From Betaproteobacteria bacterium Ga0077526 (GTDB taxonomy: Bacteria; Pseudomonadota; Gammaproteobacteria; Burkholderiales; Ga0077523): a stretch of DNA of 64,000 bases. Positions 55,385 through 63,525 of the stretch are shown piece by piece. The notes under the pieces were generated by a model, which saw nothing but the letters and a program-made list of their open reading frames with translations, was not told the DNA's origin and searched no databases. Each line of letters begins with the position of its first letter. Position 1 is the first letter of the stretch. Both the position numbers and the translations under genes were made by a program. The stretch is from contig LNDV01000014.1 of NCBI GenBank assembly GCA_001464765.1, positions 62,001 through 126,000 on the forward strand. Direction: 5' to 3'.

Positions 55385-56580
55385 CCATCCAGGCCTACCT
55401 GCGCAACGACGGTCGCAAGGGCATCCGCAACATCGTGGCGGTCACCTATCTGGTGGAGTGCGCACACCATGTGGCCCGCGAGATCACCTACCCCAACCGG
55501 GATTCGGGTGCCCATCTCATCGGCTTCCCGGGCTGCTTTCCCAACGCCTACTCCTTCAAGATGCTGGAGCGCCTCTGCACCCATCCCAACGTGGGAGCGG
55601 TACTGCTCGTGTCCCTCGGTTGCGAGGGATTCGACAAGGGCCGGCTGCTGGAAGCGATCCGCGCGTCCGGCCGCCCCGCCAAGCTGCTCGTGATCCAGGA
55701 CGCGGGCGGCACGCGCAGTTCAGTCGCGGAGGGGCAGGCCTGGGTGAGCCAGACACTCGCGCAGCTGCAGAACACGCCGCGCGTCGAGATGGCCATCGAC
55801 GAACTGGTCGTCGGCACGATCTGCGGCGGTTCCGACGCCACCAGCGGCCTCACCGCGAATCCCGCGATGGGCCGCGCCTTCGACTTCCTCGTCGAACGCA
55901 ACGCGACCTGCATCTTCGAGGAAACGGGCGAGCTGATCGGCATGGAACACTGGATGGCGGAGCGTGCTCAGAATCCGGCGCTGGGCAGGGAGATCGTCAA
56001 CACCGTTGCCAAGGCCGCCAAGTACTACGCGATCTACGGCCACGCGAGCATCGGCCCGGGCAACGCGGACGGCGGGCTCACGACGATCGAGGAGAAGTCC
56101 CTCGGCGCCTATGCCAAGTCGGGGCAATCCGTCATCTCGGGAATCATCAAGCCGGGCGACGTCCCCGTCGCCGGCGGACTGTACCTGCTCGACGTGGTCC
56201 CCGACGGGGAAGCGCGCTTCGGCTTTCCGAACATCAGCGACAACGCCGAGATCGCCGAGCTCATCGCCTGCGGCAGCCACCTCACGCTGTTTTCCACCGG
56301 CCGCGGTTCCGTGGTCGGTTCCGCACTCGCGCCGGTCATCAAGGTGTGCGCCAATCCGGATACCTACAAGCGCATGGCCGGCGACATGGATGTCGATGCC
56401 GGCCGCATTCTGGAAGGGAGGGCCACACTGGACGACGTGGGCCGCGAAATCTACGACCTCATCCTGCGGGTCGCCAACGGGGAGCCGACGAAATCCGAGG
56501 CTCTCGGACACCAGGAGTTCATTCTGACCTACAAGAGCTTCGAGCCCCTCGGCCCGGCCTGCTTCCCGAGCGCGGCATGA
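55381..56580 (+). CDS. UxaA-family hydratase large subunit
   Basis: This 399-residue protein covers the C-terminal catalytic domain of the UxaA/GarD family. Cys-containing motifs typical of its iron site are visible: GFPGCFPNAY, VSLGCEGFDK and TICGGSDATSGLTANPAMG. Family members dehydrate altronate, galactarate or similar acids. With the small subunit it should form the active enzyme. Its stop overlaps the following lipoprotein ATG (ATGA). Confidence 0.9.
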   Translation: MTIQAYLRNDGRKGIRNIVAVTYLVECAHHVAREITYPNRDSGAHLIGFPGCFPNAYSFKMLERLCTHPNVGAVLLVSLGCEGFDKGRLLEAIRASGRPAKLLVIQDAGGTRSSVAEGQAWVSQTLAQLQNTPRVEMAIDELVVGTICGGSDATSGLTANPAMGRAFDFLVERNATCIFEETGELIGMEHWMAERAQNPALGREIVNTVAKAAKYYAIYGHASIGPGNADGGLTTIEEKSLGAYAKSGQSVISGIIKPGDVPVAGGLYLLDVVPDGEARFGFPNISDNAEIAELIACGSHLTLFSTGRGSVVGSALAPVIKVCANPDTYKRMAGDMDVDAGRILEGRATLDDVGREIYDLILRVANGEPTKSEALGHQEFILTYKSFEPLGPACFPSAA

Positions 56581-57038
56581 GCACACTTTCGGGCGTATGC
56601 CGATTCGCACTCGTCGGCCTCACACTCGCGGTCGGCGCCTGCGGCGGCACTGGCTGGGGCAGTGGTGCCGGCGTCAGCTTCATGGCGGGCAGCAATGTGG
56701 GGGCCGCGAGGATCGATCGGTCGCTGCTGAGTGTCATGCCCTGCCTCGGCGATGCGATCCGCACGACGTTCAGCACGCTGCCGGCCTCGGATGCGTCCTA
56801 CTGGAAACTGGAACCCACCGGCCAGCCGCACCTCAAGCAGAAGCTCATCGTCTATCTCGATCCGTCGGAGAGTGAAGCGCCGCGACCGGACTCCCGGCGC
56901 ATCGTCTACGAAATCTTCCATGAGAAGACGAACGTGGTGGGGATTCGCTATCGGGCGGATGTGCCCAAGGCGCTGCAGCAGGAGTGGATGGCTCAGGCCT
57001 TCCTGCCGCTCGAGCAGTGCGGCGCGATACGCCGCTGA
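56577..57038 (+). CDS. Putative lipoprotein of unknown function
   Basis: This 153-residue protein has a short signal with a lipobox VGAC (Cys22) and a Gly-rich segment after it. The rest (YWKLEPTGQPHLKQKLIVYL, YEIFHEKTNVVGIRYRADVP) has no recognised family. Four Cys residues remain besides the lipobox. It overlaps the uxaA-type gene by ATGA, so it is translated with it, though a functional link is not evident. Confidence 0.7.
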   Translation: MSTLSGVCRFALVGLTLAVGACGGTGWGSGAGVSFMAGSNVGAARIDRSLLSVMPCLGDAIRTTFSTLPASDASYWKLEPTGQPHLKQKLIVYLDPSESEAPRPDSRRIVYEIFHEKTNVVGIRYRADVPKALQQEWMAQAFLPLEQCGAIRR

Positions 57039-57091
57039 TTCCGGACTTTCGGAGCCGACCGTCGGGCGGGCGCCGCGGTCGGTGGCGGTCA

Positions 57092-57110
57092 GCGGCACGG
57101 ACAGTGCCGC
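57092..57110 (+). terminator. Hairpin after the sugar-acid operon
   Basis: GCGGCAC and GTGCCGC arms (7 bp) enclose GGACA, 54 bases after the last gene. The downstream sequence is GC-rich with only two T residues, so it is a weak candidate. Confidence 0.4.
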
Positions 57111-57125
57111 GCCGCCGCCTTAACG

Positions 57126-57399
57126 CTAGGGAAGGACTGATCAAGTGGAGCGGCCGCGACGGAGGTCCTCCGGGCGGATGACGCGAAGGTCCGGGCCGCC
57201 GTGTGCTTGACGCACACCAGGCTCCGGCCGACAAAGTCAGCCGCCCGGAGGGGCCCGTCCCGAAGGGTTGCCGCCTGCAACGAACGCAGCCGGCGTTGGT
57301 CAGCTTGGCGGGATGTCCAATCCCGCCGGCACCTCCCGTCTTGCCTGCGTTCGTTTCAGGCGGCAACGCGACCGCACCACTTGATCAGTCCTTCCCTAG
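57126..57399. mobile_element. IS5-type miniature inverted-repeat element (MITE)
   Basis: A 274-bp element has 19-bp perfect terminal repeats, GGAAGGACTGATCAAGTGG and its complement, bordered on both sides by CTAG. A CTAG/YTAR target duplication and GGAAGG ends are typical of the IS5 group. It has no open frame for a transposase. Inside are nested hairpins: CCTCCGGGCGG/CCGCCCGGAGG (57167-57251), GTTGCCGCCTG with ACGAACGCAG pairing to their complements (57267-57367), and GGCGGGAT/ATCCCGCC (57307-57327). It ends eight bases from the bTHX stop. Confidence 0.85.
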
Positions 57400-57406
57400 A
57401 TCGGCT

Positions 57407-57538
57407 TTACTTGCCGCGGGGCTTGGAACCGGCCTTCGGGGCGGGCGCCGCCGGCTTCTTCGCACGATGGGGTCGCGAATTGCCGTAGCTTCCGATGTTG
57501 ATCTTGCCGCGGCGGGTACGCGAATCACCTGCTCCCAT
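57407..57538 (-). CDS. thx: 30S ribosomal protein bTHX
   Basis: This 43-residue basic protein is too short for usual ORF cut-offs. It begins MGAGDSRTRRGKINIGSYGN and goes on SRPHRAKK, matching bTHX (Thx), a small basic protein that binds at the head of the 30S subunit. The C-terminal part is an Ala/Pro/Lys-rich tail. A perfect AGGAGGT ribosome-binding site lies six bases before the ATG. It is transcribed toward the miniature element, whose edge lies eight bases past the stop. Confidence 0.88.
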   Translation of the reverse strand: MGAGDSRTRRGKINIGSYGNSRPHRAKKPAAPAPKAGSKPRGK

Positions 57539-57804
57539 GGAACACCTCCTGTCGCAATGACGTTAAACCTCGATTCTATGCATTCGGACTGCCAAGAGCG
57601 AGCGCTGCCGTTACACTTCGGGCTGATCCGGAGTCGCGGCGCGAATGCGGATCGAGCGGCCACCGGAACCGGAGCATCCGCGGTCACCGCAGAGCAAAGT
57701 CGTCCCGCGCCGGCCCCAACGTCTGGAGCGTCGAGTCATTTGAACCGGATTGCCGCACATCGACCACCGCTGTCCGACTCCCGCCACCCGGGGAGCCTGG
57801 TGCC

Positions 57805-58431
57805 ATGAACTGGTTCAATGTGGTCCTGGGATTCGTCATCATGATCGGCATACTCGTGGCCTGGTTCCGGTTCATGGGCAGCATGCGCGGGGATGGCGGC
57901 GGGTCCGGCTTGAAACTCGAGAAGATCGGGCGGCGCAAGGAACGCCCCGGCTCCAACGAACTCGAGCAGATCATCGCGGCGCATCGCACCGGCGCCGCAC
58001 CCGCTTCGACGCCGTCGGCACCGGCTCTCGCGGCGACGCCGCCGGTCGTGTCCTCTGCCGAGCCCGCCGCCCCCGCCTTGCCGGTCCCGTCGACGCCGCA
58101 GTCCGGCTCCCCGGCCCTGCTCCAGGGCCCTCTCAAGCTCACCTACCTTCTGGTGCGGTCCACGTTTCCGGAGCTGCTCGTGTTCCCGAACGTATCCGCA
58201 TCACGCCTCGGCGGCATCGCCGCCGTCGCGCCCGGACGGGACCGCGTTTTCGATCTGGTGCTCTGCCGTCAGGACTTCACCCCGGTCGCCGTGGTGATGC
58301 TGCGCGAGGGAGGGCTCCCGGGCACATCGCCGGAGGCACAACTGCTGGGCCCCGAGATCCAGTGCCTCGACCTCGATCCGCGCCATCTGCCGCGCCGGGA
58401 GCAGCTCCGCCCCATGTTGCGCCGAATCTAG
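57805..58431 (+). CDS. Membrane-anchored protein, DUF2726-like core
   Basis: This 208-residue protein has one N-terminal membrane segment (WFNVVLGFVIMIGILVAWF), an Ala/Pro-rich linker (about residues 62-105) and a C-terminal domain with FPELLVFPNVSASRLGGIAA and FDLVLCRQDFTPVAVVML. The latter resembles DUF2726-type nuclease-like cores, in which the FDLVLC segment carries an acidic ligand, but similarity is weak. The domain would face the cytosol or periplasm depending on topology. It ends in a TAG that begins a hairpin with MITE-like ends. Confidence 0.65.
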   Translation: MNWFNVVLGFVIMIGILVAWFRFMGSMRGDGGGSGLKLEKIGRRKERPGSNELEQIIAAHRTGAAPASTPSAPALAATPPVVSSAEPAAPALPVPSTPQSGSPALLQGPLKLTYLLVRSTFPELLVFPNVSASRLGGIAAVAPGRDRVFDLVLCRQDFTPVAVVMLREGGLPGTSPEAQLLGPEIQCLDLDPRHLPRREQLRPMLRRI

Positions 58432-58466
58432 GGAAGGTCCGCTGGGTTATATTCCGGGACCTTCCC
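58431..58466 (+). terminator. Intergenic hairpin with MITE-like arms
   Basis: GGGAAGGTCC (58431-58440) pairs exactly with GGACCTTCCC (58457-58466) across 16 bases. The left arm is preceded by CTA, so CTAGGGAAGG copies the end of the element at 57126. It separates the DUF2726-like and FKBP genes. Confidence 0.5.
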
Positions 58467-58487
58467 GACCGGATTGCCCGTTTCTCC

Positions 58488-58967
58488 ATGATGTCCGCCC
58501 TGCCCAGACTGCTCCTGTCGTTCGTCCTGGCCCTCGCCGCCACGGCAGCGGCAGCCCAGGACCGCTACGTCGAATACACCGACACCCTGCCCGACCGGGC
58601 CTCCGACAAGACCATCGTCGTCGACCGTGTCGTGGGAAGCGGTGCCGAGGCCACCCGTGGGCGCTTCGTCGTCATTCAATACGAAGGCTGGGTGTACGAC
58701 CTCAACGCCCCCGAACGCAAGGGGCTCAAGTTCGACAGCACCATCGATCGCGGCTATGCGCTGTCCGTGCTGATCGGTGTGAACAGAATGATCCCCGGTG
58801 TCGATCGGGCCGTTCTGGGCATGAAAGTGGGAGGTCGCCGCACACTGCTCGTTCCGCCCAAGCTGGGTTACGGAAGCCGGCTTGCCTACGGCATGGTTCC
58901 TCCGGACTCCACGCTGCTGTTCGAGGTGGAACTGCTGGACGTCGTCCCCGAGCAGAACGTCAACTGA
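58488..58967 (+). CDS. Exported FKBP-type peptidyl-prolyl isomerase
   Basis: This 159-residue protein has a signal peptide ending AAAAQ and one FKBP domain. Key positions are VVIQYEGWVYD, LKFDSTIDRG, and YGMVPPDSTLLFEVELLDVV. It should speed cis-trans isomerisation of Pro bonds in periplasmic proteins. Position of the ATG at 58488 fits the signal; the frame is open far upstream. Confidence 0.9.
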   Translation: MMSALPRLLLSFVLALAATAAAAQDRYVEYTDTLPDRASDKTIVVDRVVGSGAEATRGRFVVIQYEGWVYDLNAPERKGLKFDSTIDRGYALSVLIGVNRMIPGVDRAVLGMKVGGRRTLLVPPKLGYGSRLAYGMVPPDSTLLFEVELLDVVPEQNVN

Positions 58968-59148
58968 CGTCACGCTGTGTTGCACTGACGCGCGTCTCCG
59001 GGGAAACTCGGCCGCAGACGCCGGATGGAGCCCGCGTGCCCCGTCCTTATCCGAGCCTCGCCCCCGTTTCGGAGCCCAGTGCCATGCCGCCTTTCTCACC
59101 GTTCCAGCGCCTTCTCGCATCGTCGGACAGCCGCATCGGAGCCACAGC

Positions 59149-59916
59149 GTGAGCGTGCTGTCCACGCATGACACCGGACCGGTCCGGACTGTCGTCCTCG
59201 ACCGGCCGGAAGCCTTGAACGCGATCGATACCGCTCTTCGCGAAGCGCTCATCACCGCGTTGACCGCGGCGAACGGCGACGAAACCGTACGCGCCGTGGT
59301 CATCACGGGCGCCGGTGAGAAAGGATTCTGCTCCGGCCAAGATCTCGGTGAGACCGTCCGCTACACCATCGACGACGTGGCAGGATGGTTGCGCAACAAC
59401 CATCGCATGTACCAGGCGGTGCGAGACCTCGACAAACCGGCCGTCGCTGCATTCAATGGGGTCGCGGCGGGCGCCGGATTCCAGATCGGCCTGTGCTGTG
59501 ACCTCCGGGTAGGCTTTCCGGAAATGCGCATCGGCCAGCCGGAGATCAAGGCCGGCCTCGCCTCCATCGTCGGCTCGCAGCTGATGACCCAATACCTCGG
59601 GTACGGCCACAACGTCGAGCTGTCGATGCTGGGCGATCTCATCGACGGGCAGCGTGCCTACGCGCTGGGTCTCTTGACGCGCCTCGTGCCGCGCGCCGAC
59701 GTGCTGCCGACGGCGATGGAACTCGCCGCGAAGCTCGCGGCACTTCCCCAGACGGCAATGCGGCTCACGAAGCAGCGCTTCCGCGCGCTCACGCAGCCCG
59801 GATTCGATGCCGCCCTCTCCGCGGCCATCGCAGCGCAGAAGATCGCCTACGAAAGCGGGGAGCCGCAGGCCGCGATGACGAGGTTCCTCGCCGCACGTTC
59901 GGGTGCGAAATCCTGA
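59149..59916 (+). CDS. Enoyl-CoA hydratase/isomerase family protein
   Basis: This 255-residue crotonase-fold protein has an oxyanion-hole region GEKGFCSGQDL, FNGVAAGAGFQIGLCCDL and GQPEIKAGL, where the Glu in GQPE matches a catalytic acid of the family, and a further Glu in NVELSML. The GTG start follows GGAGCC. It probably acts in beta-oxidation or in aromatic-acid breakdown. The stop overlaps the Crp gene start (TGATG), which suggests coupled expression. Confidence 0.88.
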   Translation: MSVLSTHDTGPVRTVVLDRPEALNAIDTALREALITALTAANGDETVRAVVITGAGEKGFCSGQDLGETVRYTIDDVAGWLRNNHRMYQAVRDLDKPAVAAFNGVAAGAGFQIGLCCDLRVGFPEMRIGQPEIKAGLASIVGSQLMTQYLGYGHNVELSMLGDLIDGQRAYALGLLTRLVPRADVLPTAMELAAKLAALPQTAMRLTKQRFRALTQPGFDAALSAAIAAQKIAYESGEPQAAMTRFLAARSGAKS

Positions 59917-60596
59917 TGCCTCTGGATCGCCAACCGCCGGGCAGCGAATCCACCGACACCGCCTCGTGGCAACTGCCGACCCGCTACGTCGACGAACTCG
60001 CCGCAATCGGTACGCTTCGCAGCTACCGCGCGAACACCGAGATCATCAGCGCCGGCGACGTCGGCAACACGATGTTCGTCATGCTCGAGGGACGAGTGCG
60101 GGTCCTGCTCACGGAAGAGGATGGCCGCGAGGTCCTGCTGAACGAGCACGGACCCGGCGAGCACTTCGGCGAGATGATGCTCGACAACGGTCCGCGCTCC
60201 GCGACAGTCCGCACGATCACGAAATGCCGCCTCGCGGTCATCACCCGCGAGCAGATGGAGGCCTTTCTCGCCGATCGTCCCGACGTCGCCGCCGAGTTCA
60301 TCCGCATGCTGATCGGCCGCATCCGCAGCCTCACGCGCACGGTCGGCAGTCTCGCGCTGTTCGACGTCTACGGCCGAGTCGCCAATCTGCTGCTCGAACG
60401 GGCGCAGGACGTGGACGGCGAACTGGTGATCGTGCCGGCGCTGCCCCATTCCGAAATTGCGAAGCGCATCGGCGCCTCCCGCGAAATGGTGAGCCGGATC
60501 ATGGCGGAGCTGCGCGCCGGCGGCTATCTCGAAACCGACGACGACCGCATCGTCGTCCGCCGCCCTCCCCCGAAGTCCTTCAAGGCAGGCGCGTGA
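59916..60596 (+). CDS. Crp/Fnr-family transcriptional regulator
   Basis: This 226-residue regulator has a cyclic-nucleotide-binding beta-roll (GDVGNTMFVMLEGRVRVLLT, then GEHFGEMMLDNGPRSATVRT, the cAMP-contact segment), a long dimer helix and a winged helix-turn-helix (SEIAKRIGASREMVSRIMAE). No N-terminal Cys cluster is present, so it is not an Fnr-type iron-sulfur sensor; the GEMMLDNGPRSA loop supports binding of cAMP or a similar ligand. Targets are unknown. It follows the crotonase gene without gap. Confidence 0.92.
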   Translation: MPLDRQPPGSESTDTASWQLPTRYVDELAAIGTLRSYRANTEIISAGDVGNTMFVMLEGRVRVLLTEEDGREVLLNEHGPGEHFGEMMLDNGPRSATVRTITKCRLAVITREQMEAFLADRPDVAAEFIRMLIGRIRSLTRTVGSLALFDVYGRVANLLLERAQDVDGELVIVPALPHSEIAKRIGASREMVSRIMAELRAGGYLETDDDRIVVRRPPPKSFKAGA

Positions 60597-60730
60597 AGGC
60601 TGCGTGAAGGCTGCGCTTGTCACCGGCGCGGTCAGCGCAGGTGGAACGGGACCGCTTGATCCCACCTGCCACCCTTCGTGCCACCGCTACTGCGTTCCGC
60701 ACGCTTAGTCAAGGAACTACGTCACCACTT

Positions 60731-60753
60731 CCGCGGTGATTTTGTCACCGCGG
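60731..60753. promoter_or_regulatory. Inverted repeat between crp-type gene and ADP-ribosyl hydrolase
   Basis: CCGCGGTGA and TCACCGCGG (9-bp arms) flank TTTTG. Half-site TCACCG resembles no Crp core (TGTGA) exactly. It lies in the otherwise empty 60597-60905 gap and may be an operator or hairpin. Confidence 0.45.
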
Positions 60754-60905
60754 GTTTCGACACGTCCGCGCTATGCTGCCGGCAACTACGGAGACGGGGC
60801 GGCCGTTCCAACGCCCCGCGAGCATGGCGGCCGAACGCCGGCCAGAGGGAGAAAGATGACGATGAGCCACGGGGGGCATCGGTTCGTTCGGCACGCACAC
60901 CCGGC

Positions 60906-61721
60906 ATGCTGCGCCGGGCTCCGGGGCGGGTGCCCGTGCTAGGCGCCATCGTCGGCGACGTGGTGGGATCGGTGCACGAGTGGGCGGGCACCAAGACCAA
61001 GGAATTCCCCCTCTTCACGCCCGCCAGCACCTTCACCGACGAGACCATCCTCTCCATCGCGGTGGCTGAACATCTCCTCGACCACACCGATTGCATCGAC
61101 GGTTTTCACCGCTGGTTCGAGCGCTATCCGGGCGCGGGATTCGGAGGCAGTTTCGTGCACTGGGCATTCCGGCGGCAGCGGGAGCCGTATCACAGTTTCG
61201 GCAATGGCGCGGCCATGCGGGTCGCCCCGATCGCCCACGCTTTCGACACCCTGGACGACGTGATTCTCCACGCCCGCGCCAATGCGGCGATCACTCATGA
61301 CCACGAGGAAGGGATCGCCGGCGCCGAGGCCGTGGCAGCTTGCGTGTTCCTCGCCAGGCGCGGACAGTCCAAGGACGAGATCCGCCGCTACGTGTCCGGG
61401 CGTTTCCGTTACCCGCTCGACCAGTCCCTGGACGACATCCGTGCCCGCCACGAATTCGACAGTTCCTGCGCGGGGTCGGTCCCGCAGTCGATCGTCGCCT
61501 TTCTGGAGTCTGCCAGCTTCGAGGATGCCGTCCGCAACGCGATATCCGTCGGTGGCGACGCCGACACGATGGCCGCCATCGCCGGCGCGATCGCCGAGCC
61601 GTTCTATGGGGGCGTCCCCGCGGACATCCGCACGCAGACCCTCGCGAGGCTCGACGACCGGTTGCGAGGTGTCGTCGAGCGGTTCTGCACGGCCTATCCG
61701 CCCGGCCTCAAGAAGGGCTGA
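60906..61721 (+). CDS. ADP-ribosylglycohydrolase (DraG/ARH) family protein
   Basis: This protein of about 271 residues has the metal motifs of the ADP-ribosylglycohydrolase family: VLGAIVGDVVGSVHEW at the start, FTDETILSIAVAEHLL (TDDT-type motif with Glu) and GGDADTMAAIAGAIA (DxDT motif). Family members remove ADP-ribose from proteins or ADP-ribosylated compounds. The start is uncertain: ATG at 60906 or GTG at 60930, which would begin directly at the fold. It converges on the deacylase gene with a gap of three bases. Confidence 0.85.
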   Translation: MLRRAPGRVPVLGAIVGDVVGSVHEWAGTKTKEFPLFTPASTFTDETILSIAVAEHLLDHTDCIDGFHRWFERYPGAGFGGSFVHWAFRRQREPYHSFGNGAAMRVAPIAHAFDTLDDVILHARANAAITHDHEEGIAGAEAVAACVFLARRGQSKDEIRRYVSGRFRYPLDQSLDDIRARHEFDSSCAGSVPQSIVAFLESASFEDAVRNAISVGGDADTMAAIAGAIAEPFYGGVPADIRTQTLARLDDRLRGVVERFCTAYPPGLKKG

Positions 61722-61724
61722 CCG

Positions 61725-63422
61725 TCAGCGCGGTCCGCGCACCAGTCGGCCTGGCAGAGCGCCGGTCGCCTCGCCGTCGTGCATCACTTCGATCCCCGCC
61801 ACGAAAGTGTGACGGTACCCCTTCGCCTTCTGCACGAACCGGCGCCCGCCAGCGGGGAGGTCGTAGGTGATCTCCGGTCGCAGCACCTGCAGCGCATCGA
61901 AGTCGATGATGTTGAAGTCCGCACGAAGTCCGGGAGCGATCACGCCGCGATCGGTGAGGCCGTAGACGTGTGCCGTATCGCGGGTCTGCTTGCGTACCAG
62001 GAACTCGAGACCGAGCTTGTCGCCGCGCCGCCGATCGCGGGCCCAGTGCGTGAGCATGCTGGTGGCAGAACTCGCGTCACAGATGTAGCCCACATGTGCA
62101 CCGGCGTCCGCAATGCCGGAAATCGTCGCCGGGTCCTCCAGCAGCGTGCGCACCACTTCGAGATCGCCGTCGAAGTAGTTCTCGAAGGTGTTCATCAGCA
62201 GCGCCTTCCCGTTTTCCTCGAGCAGCATGTCGAGCACCACGTCGAAGACGTTGCGCCCTGCCGCCTCGGCAATGGCCGTCATGCTGTCGGCCATGGAGGG
62301 CTCGTAGTCGACCGGCATGGAGATTCGGAAAGTGCGCGGCAGCATTGCGGCGATCCAGCGCGTGTGCTCGTTGTCCGGCAGTTCCGCCCACAGACGTCGG
62401 CGGAGTTCGGGCTGGGAAACGATGGCCGCGTAGCGCTCGGGGGGCGTCATGGCGCTCATTTCGATCCAGAGCGGATGGGTCACGAACGGATGCACGGAGC
62501 CTTCGAGCGCCATCATCACCCCGATGGGCCGCGAGCCGACCTGTCCCGTGACTTCCAGACCCTGCCGGCGCGCCGCGTGGATGCGCGCCCGCGTGTCCTT
62601 CCACAGATCGGGCGCGTTGTGGACCTGGAGCAGCAGCACGGAAAGAGGACGCTGCGCGATCTCCGCGGCGGCGCGCAGCCGCTCGAAATCGCCGTCGCCG
62701 AAGTCGGAGTTGACCTCGATCACGCCGGTACCCGCCCGACGCATGGCGAGAGCGATACCCGTGAGTTCCGGTTCCGCGGCGCTGAGCCCGGGCGTGAAGC
62801 GGCCATCCTTCGTGCGGTGCTTGGTCGTGCGTGAGGTCGTGAAGCCCAGCGCGCCGGCGCGGAGAGCTTCATCCAGAAGCTCCCCCATCCGGGCGATCTC
62901 TGGCTCCGTCGGCAGTTCGGCGTGATCGACGCCACGCTCGCCCATCACGTAGAAGCGCAACGCGCCGTGCGGCACCTGTGTGCCGATGTCACAGATGCGC
63001 GGCGTGGAATCCAGCACGTCCATGTACTGCGCGAAGCTCTCCCAGCGGAAGTCGATGCCTTCGGCGAGCACGGTCTCCGGGATGTCCTCGACGCCTTCCA
63101 TCAGATGGATGAGGTAGCGCTCGGCCCCCGGTCGCACGGGCGCGAAACCGACGCCGCAGTTCCCGAACACCGCGGTCGTGACGCCATGCCAGGATGAAGG
63201 CGTGAGATAGGGATCCCACGTCGCCTGACCGTCGTAGTGGGTGTGGATGTCGACCCAGCCGGGCGTGAGCAGCATGCCCTTGGCGTCGATCTCGCGACGG
63301 CCGGCCCCCACGTCGTTGCCGACGGCGCAGAAGCGGCCTGCCTCCACGGCGACATCTGCCGTGCGCATCGGCGCACCCGTACCGTCCACCACGGTGGCAT
63401 TGCGTATCACCAGGTCGTGCAT
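61725..63422 (-). CDS. N-acyl-D-amino-acid deacylase family amidohydrolase (second copy)
   Basis: This 565-residue protein has the amidohydrolase HxH motif in HTHYDGQATWD (His60, His62), GNCGVGFAPV and ADAGAHVGYICDAS, with the same domain order as the gene at 26321. Identity seems moderate, concentrated in the metal-binding segments, so the two probably serve different acyl-amide substrates. It is alone on its strand beside a partial methyltransferase gene. Confidence 0.88.
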   Translation of the reverse strand: MHDLVIRNATVVDGTGAPMRTADVAVEAGRFCAVGNDVGAGRREIDAKGMLLTPGWVDIHTHYDGQATWDPYLTPSSWHGVTTAVFGNCGVGFAPVRPGAERYLIHLMEGVEDIPETVLAEGIDFRWESFAQYMDVLDSTPRICDIGTQVPHGALRFYVMGERGVDHAELPTEPEIARMGELLDEALRAGALGFTTSRTTKHRTKDGRFTPGLSAAEPELTGIALAMRRAGTGVIEVNSDFGDGDFERLRAAAEIAQRPLSVLLLQVHNAPDLWKDTRARIHAARRQGLEVTGQVGSRPIGVMMALEGSVHPFVTHPLWIEMSAMTPPERYAAIVSQPELRRRLWAELPDNEHTRWIAAMLPRTFRISMPVDYEPSMADSMTAIAEAAGRNVFDVVLDMLLEENGKALLMNTFENYFDGDLEVVRTLLEDPATISGIADAGAHVGYICDASSATSMLTHWARDRRRGDKLGLEFLVRKQTRDTAHVYGLTDRGVIAPGLRADFNIIDFDALQVLRPEITYDLPAGGRRFVQKAKGYRHTFVAGIEVMHDGEATGALPGRLVRGPR

Positions 63423-63525
63423 CGTCGTCCCTCGGGAGTGGTATCGGCACCGGGCAGGTTGCCGTCCGGCATTCTATGCGCCTCACGAATCCTGGATACC
63501 GCGCGGCCGCGCCGCTGCCGACAGA

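Noticed and set aside
57126..57399. Structured regulatory RNA or riboswitch for thx
   Set aside because: The perfect terminal repeats and CTAG borders explain the hairpins better, and the element lies downstream of thx, not upstream.
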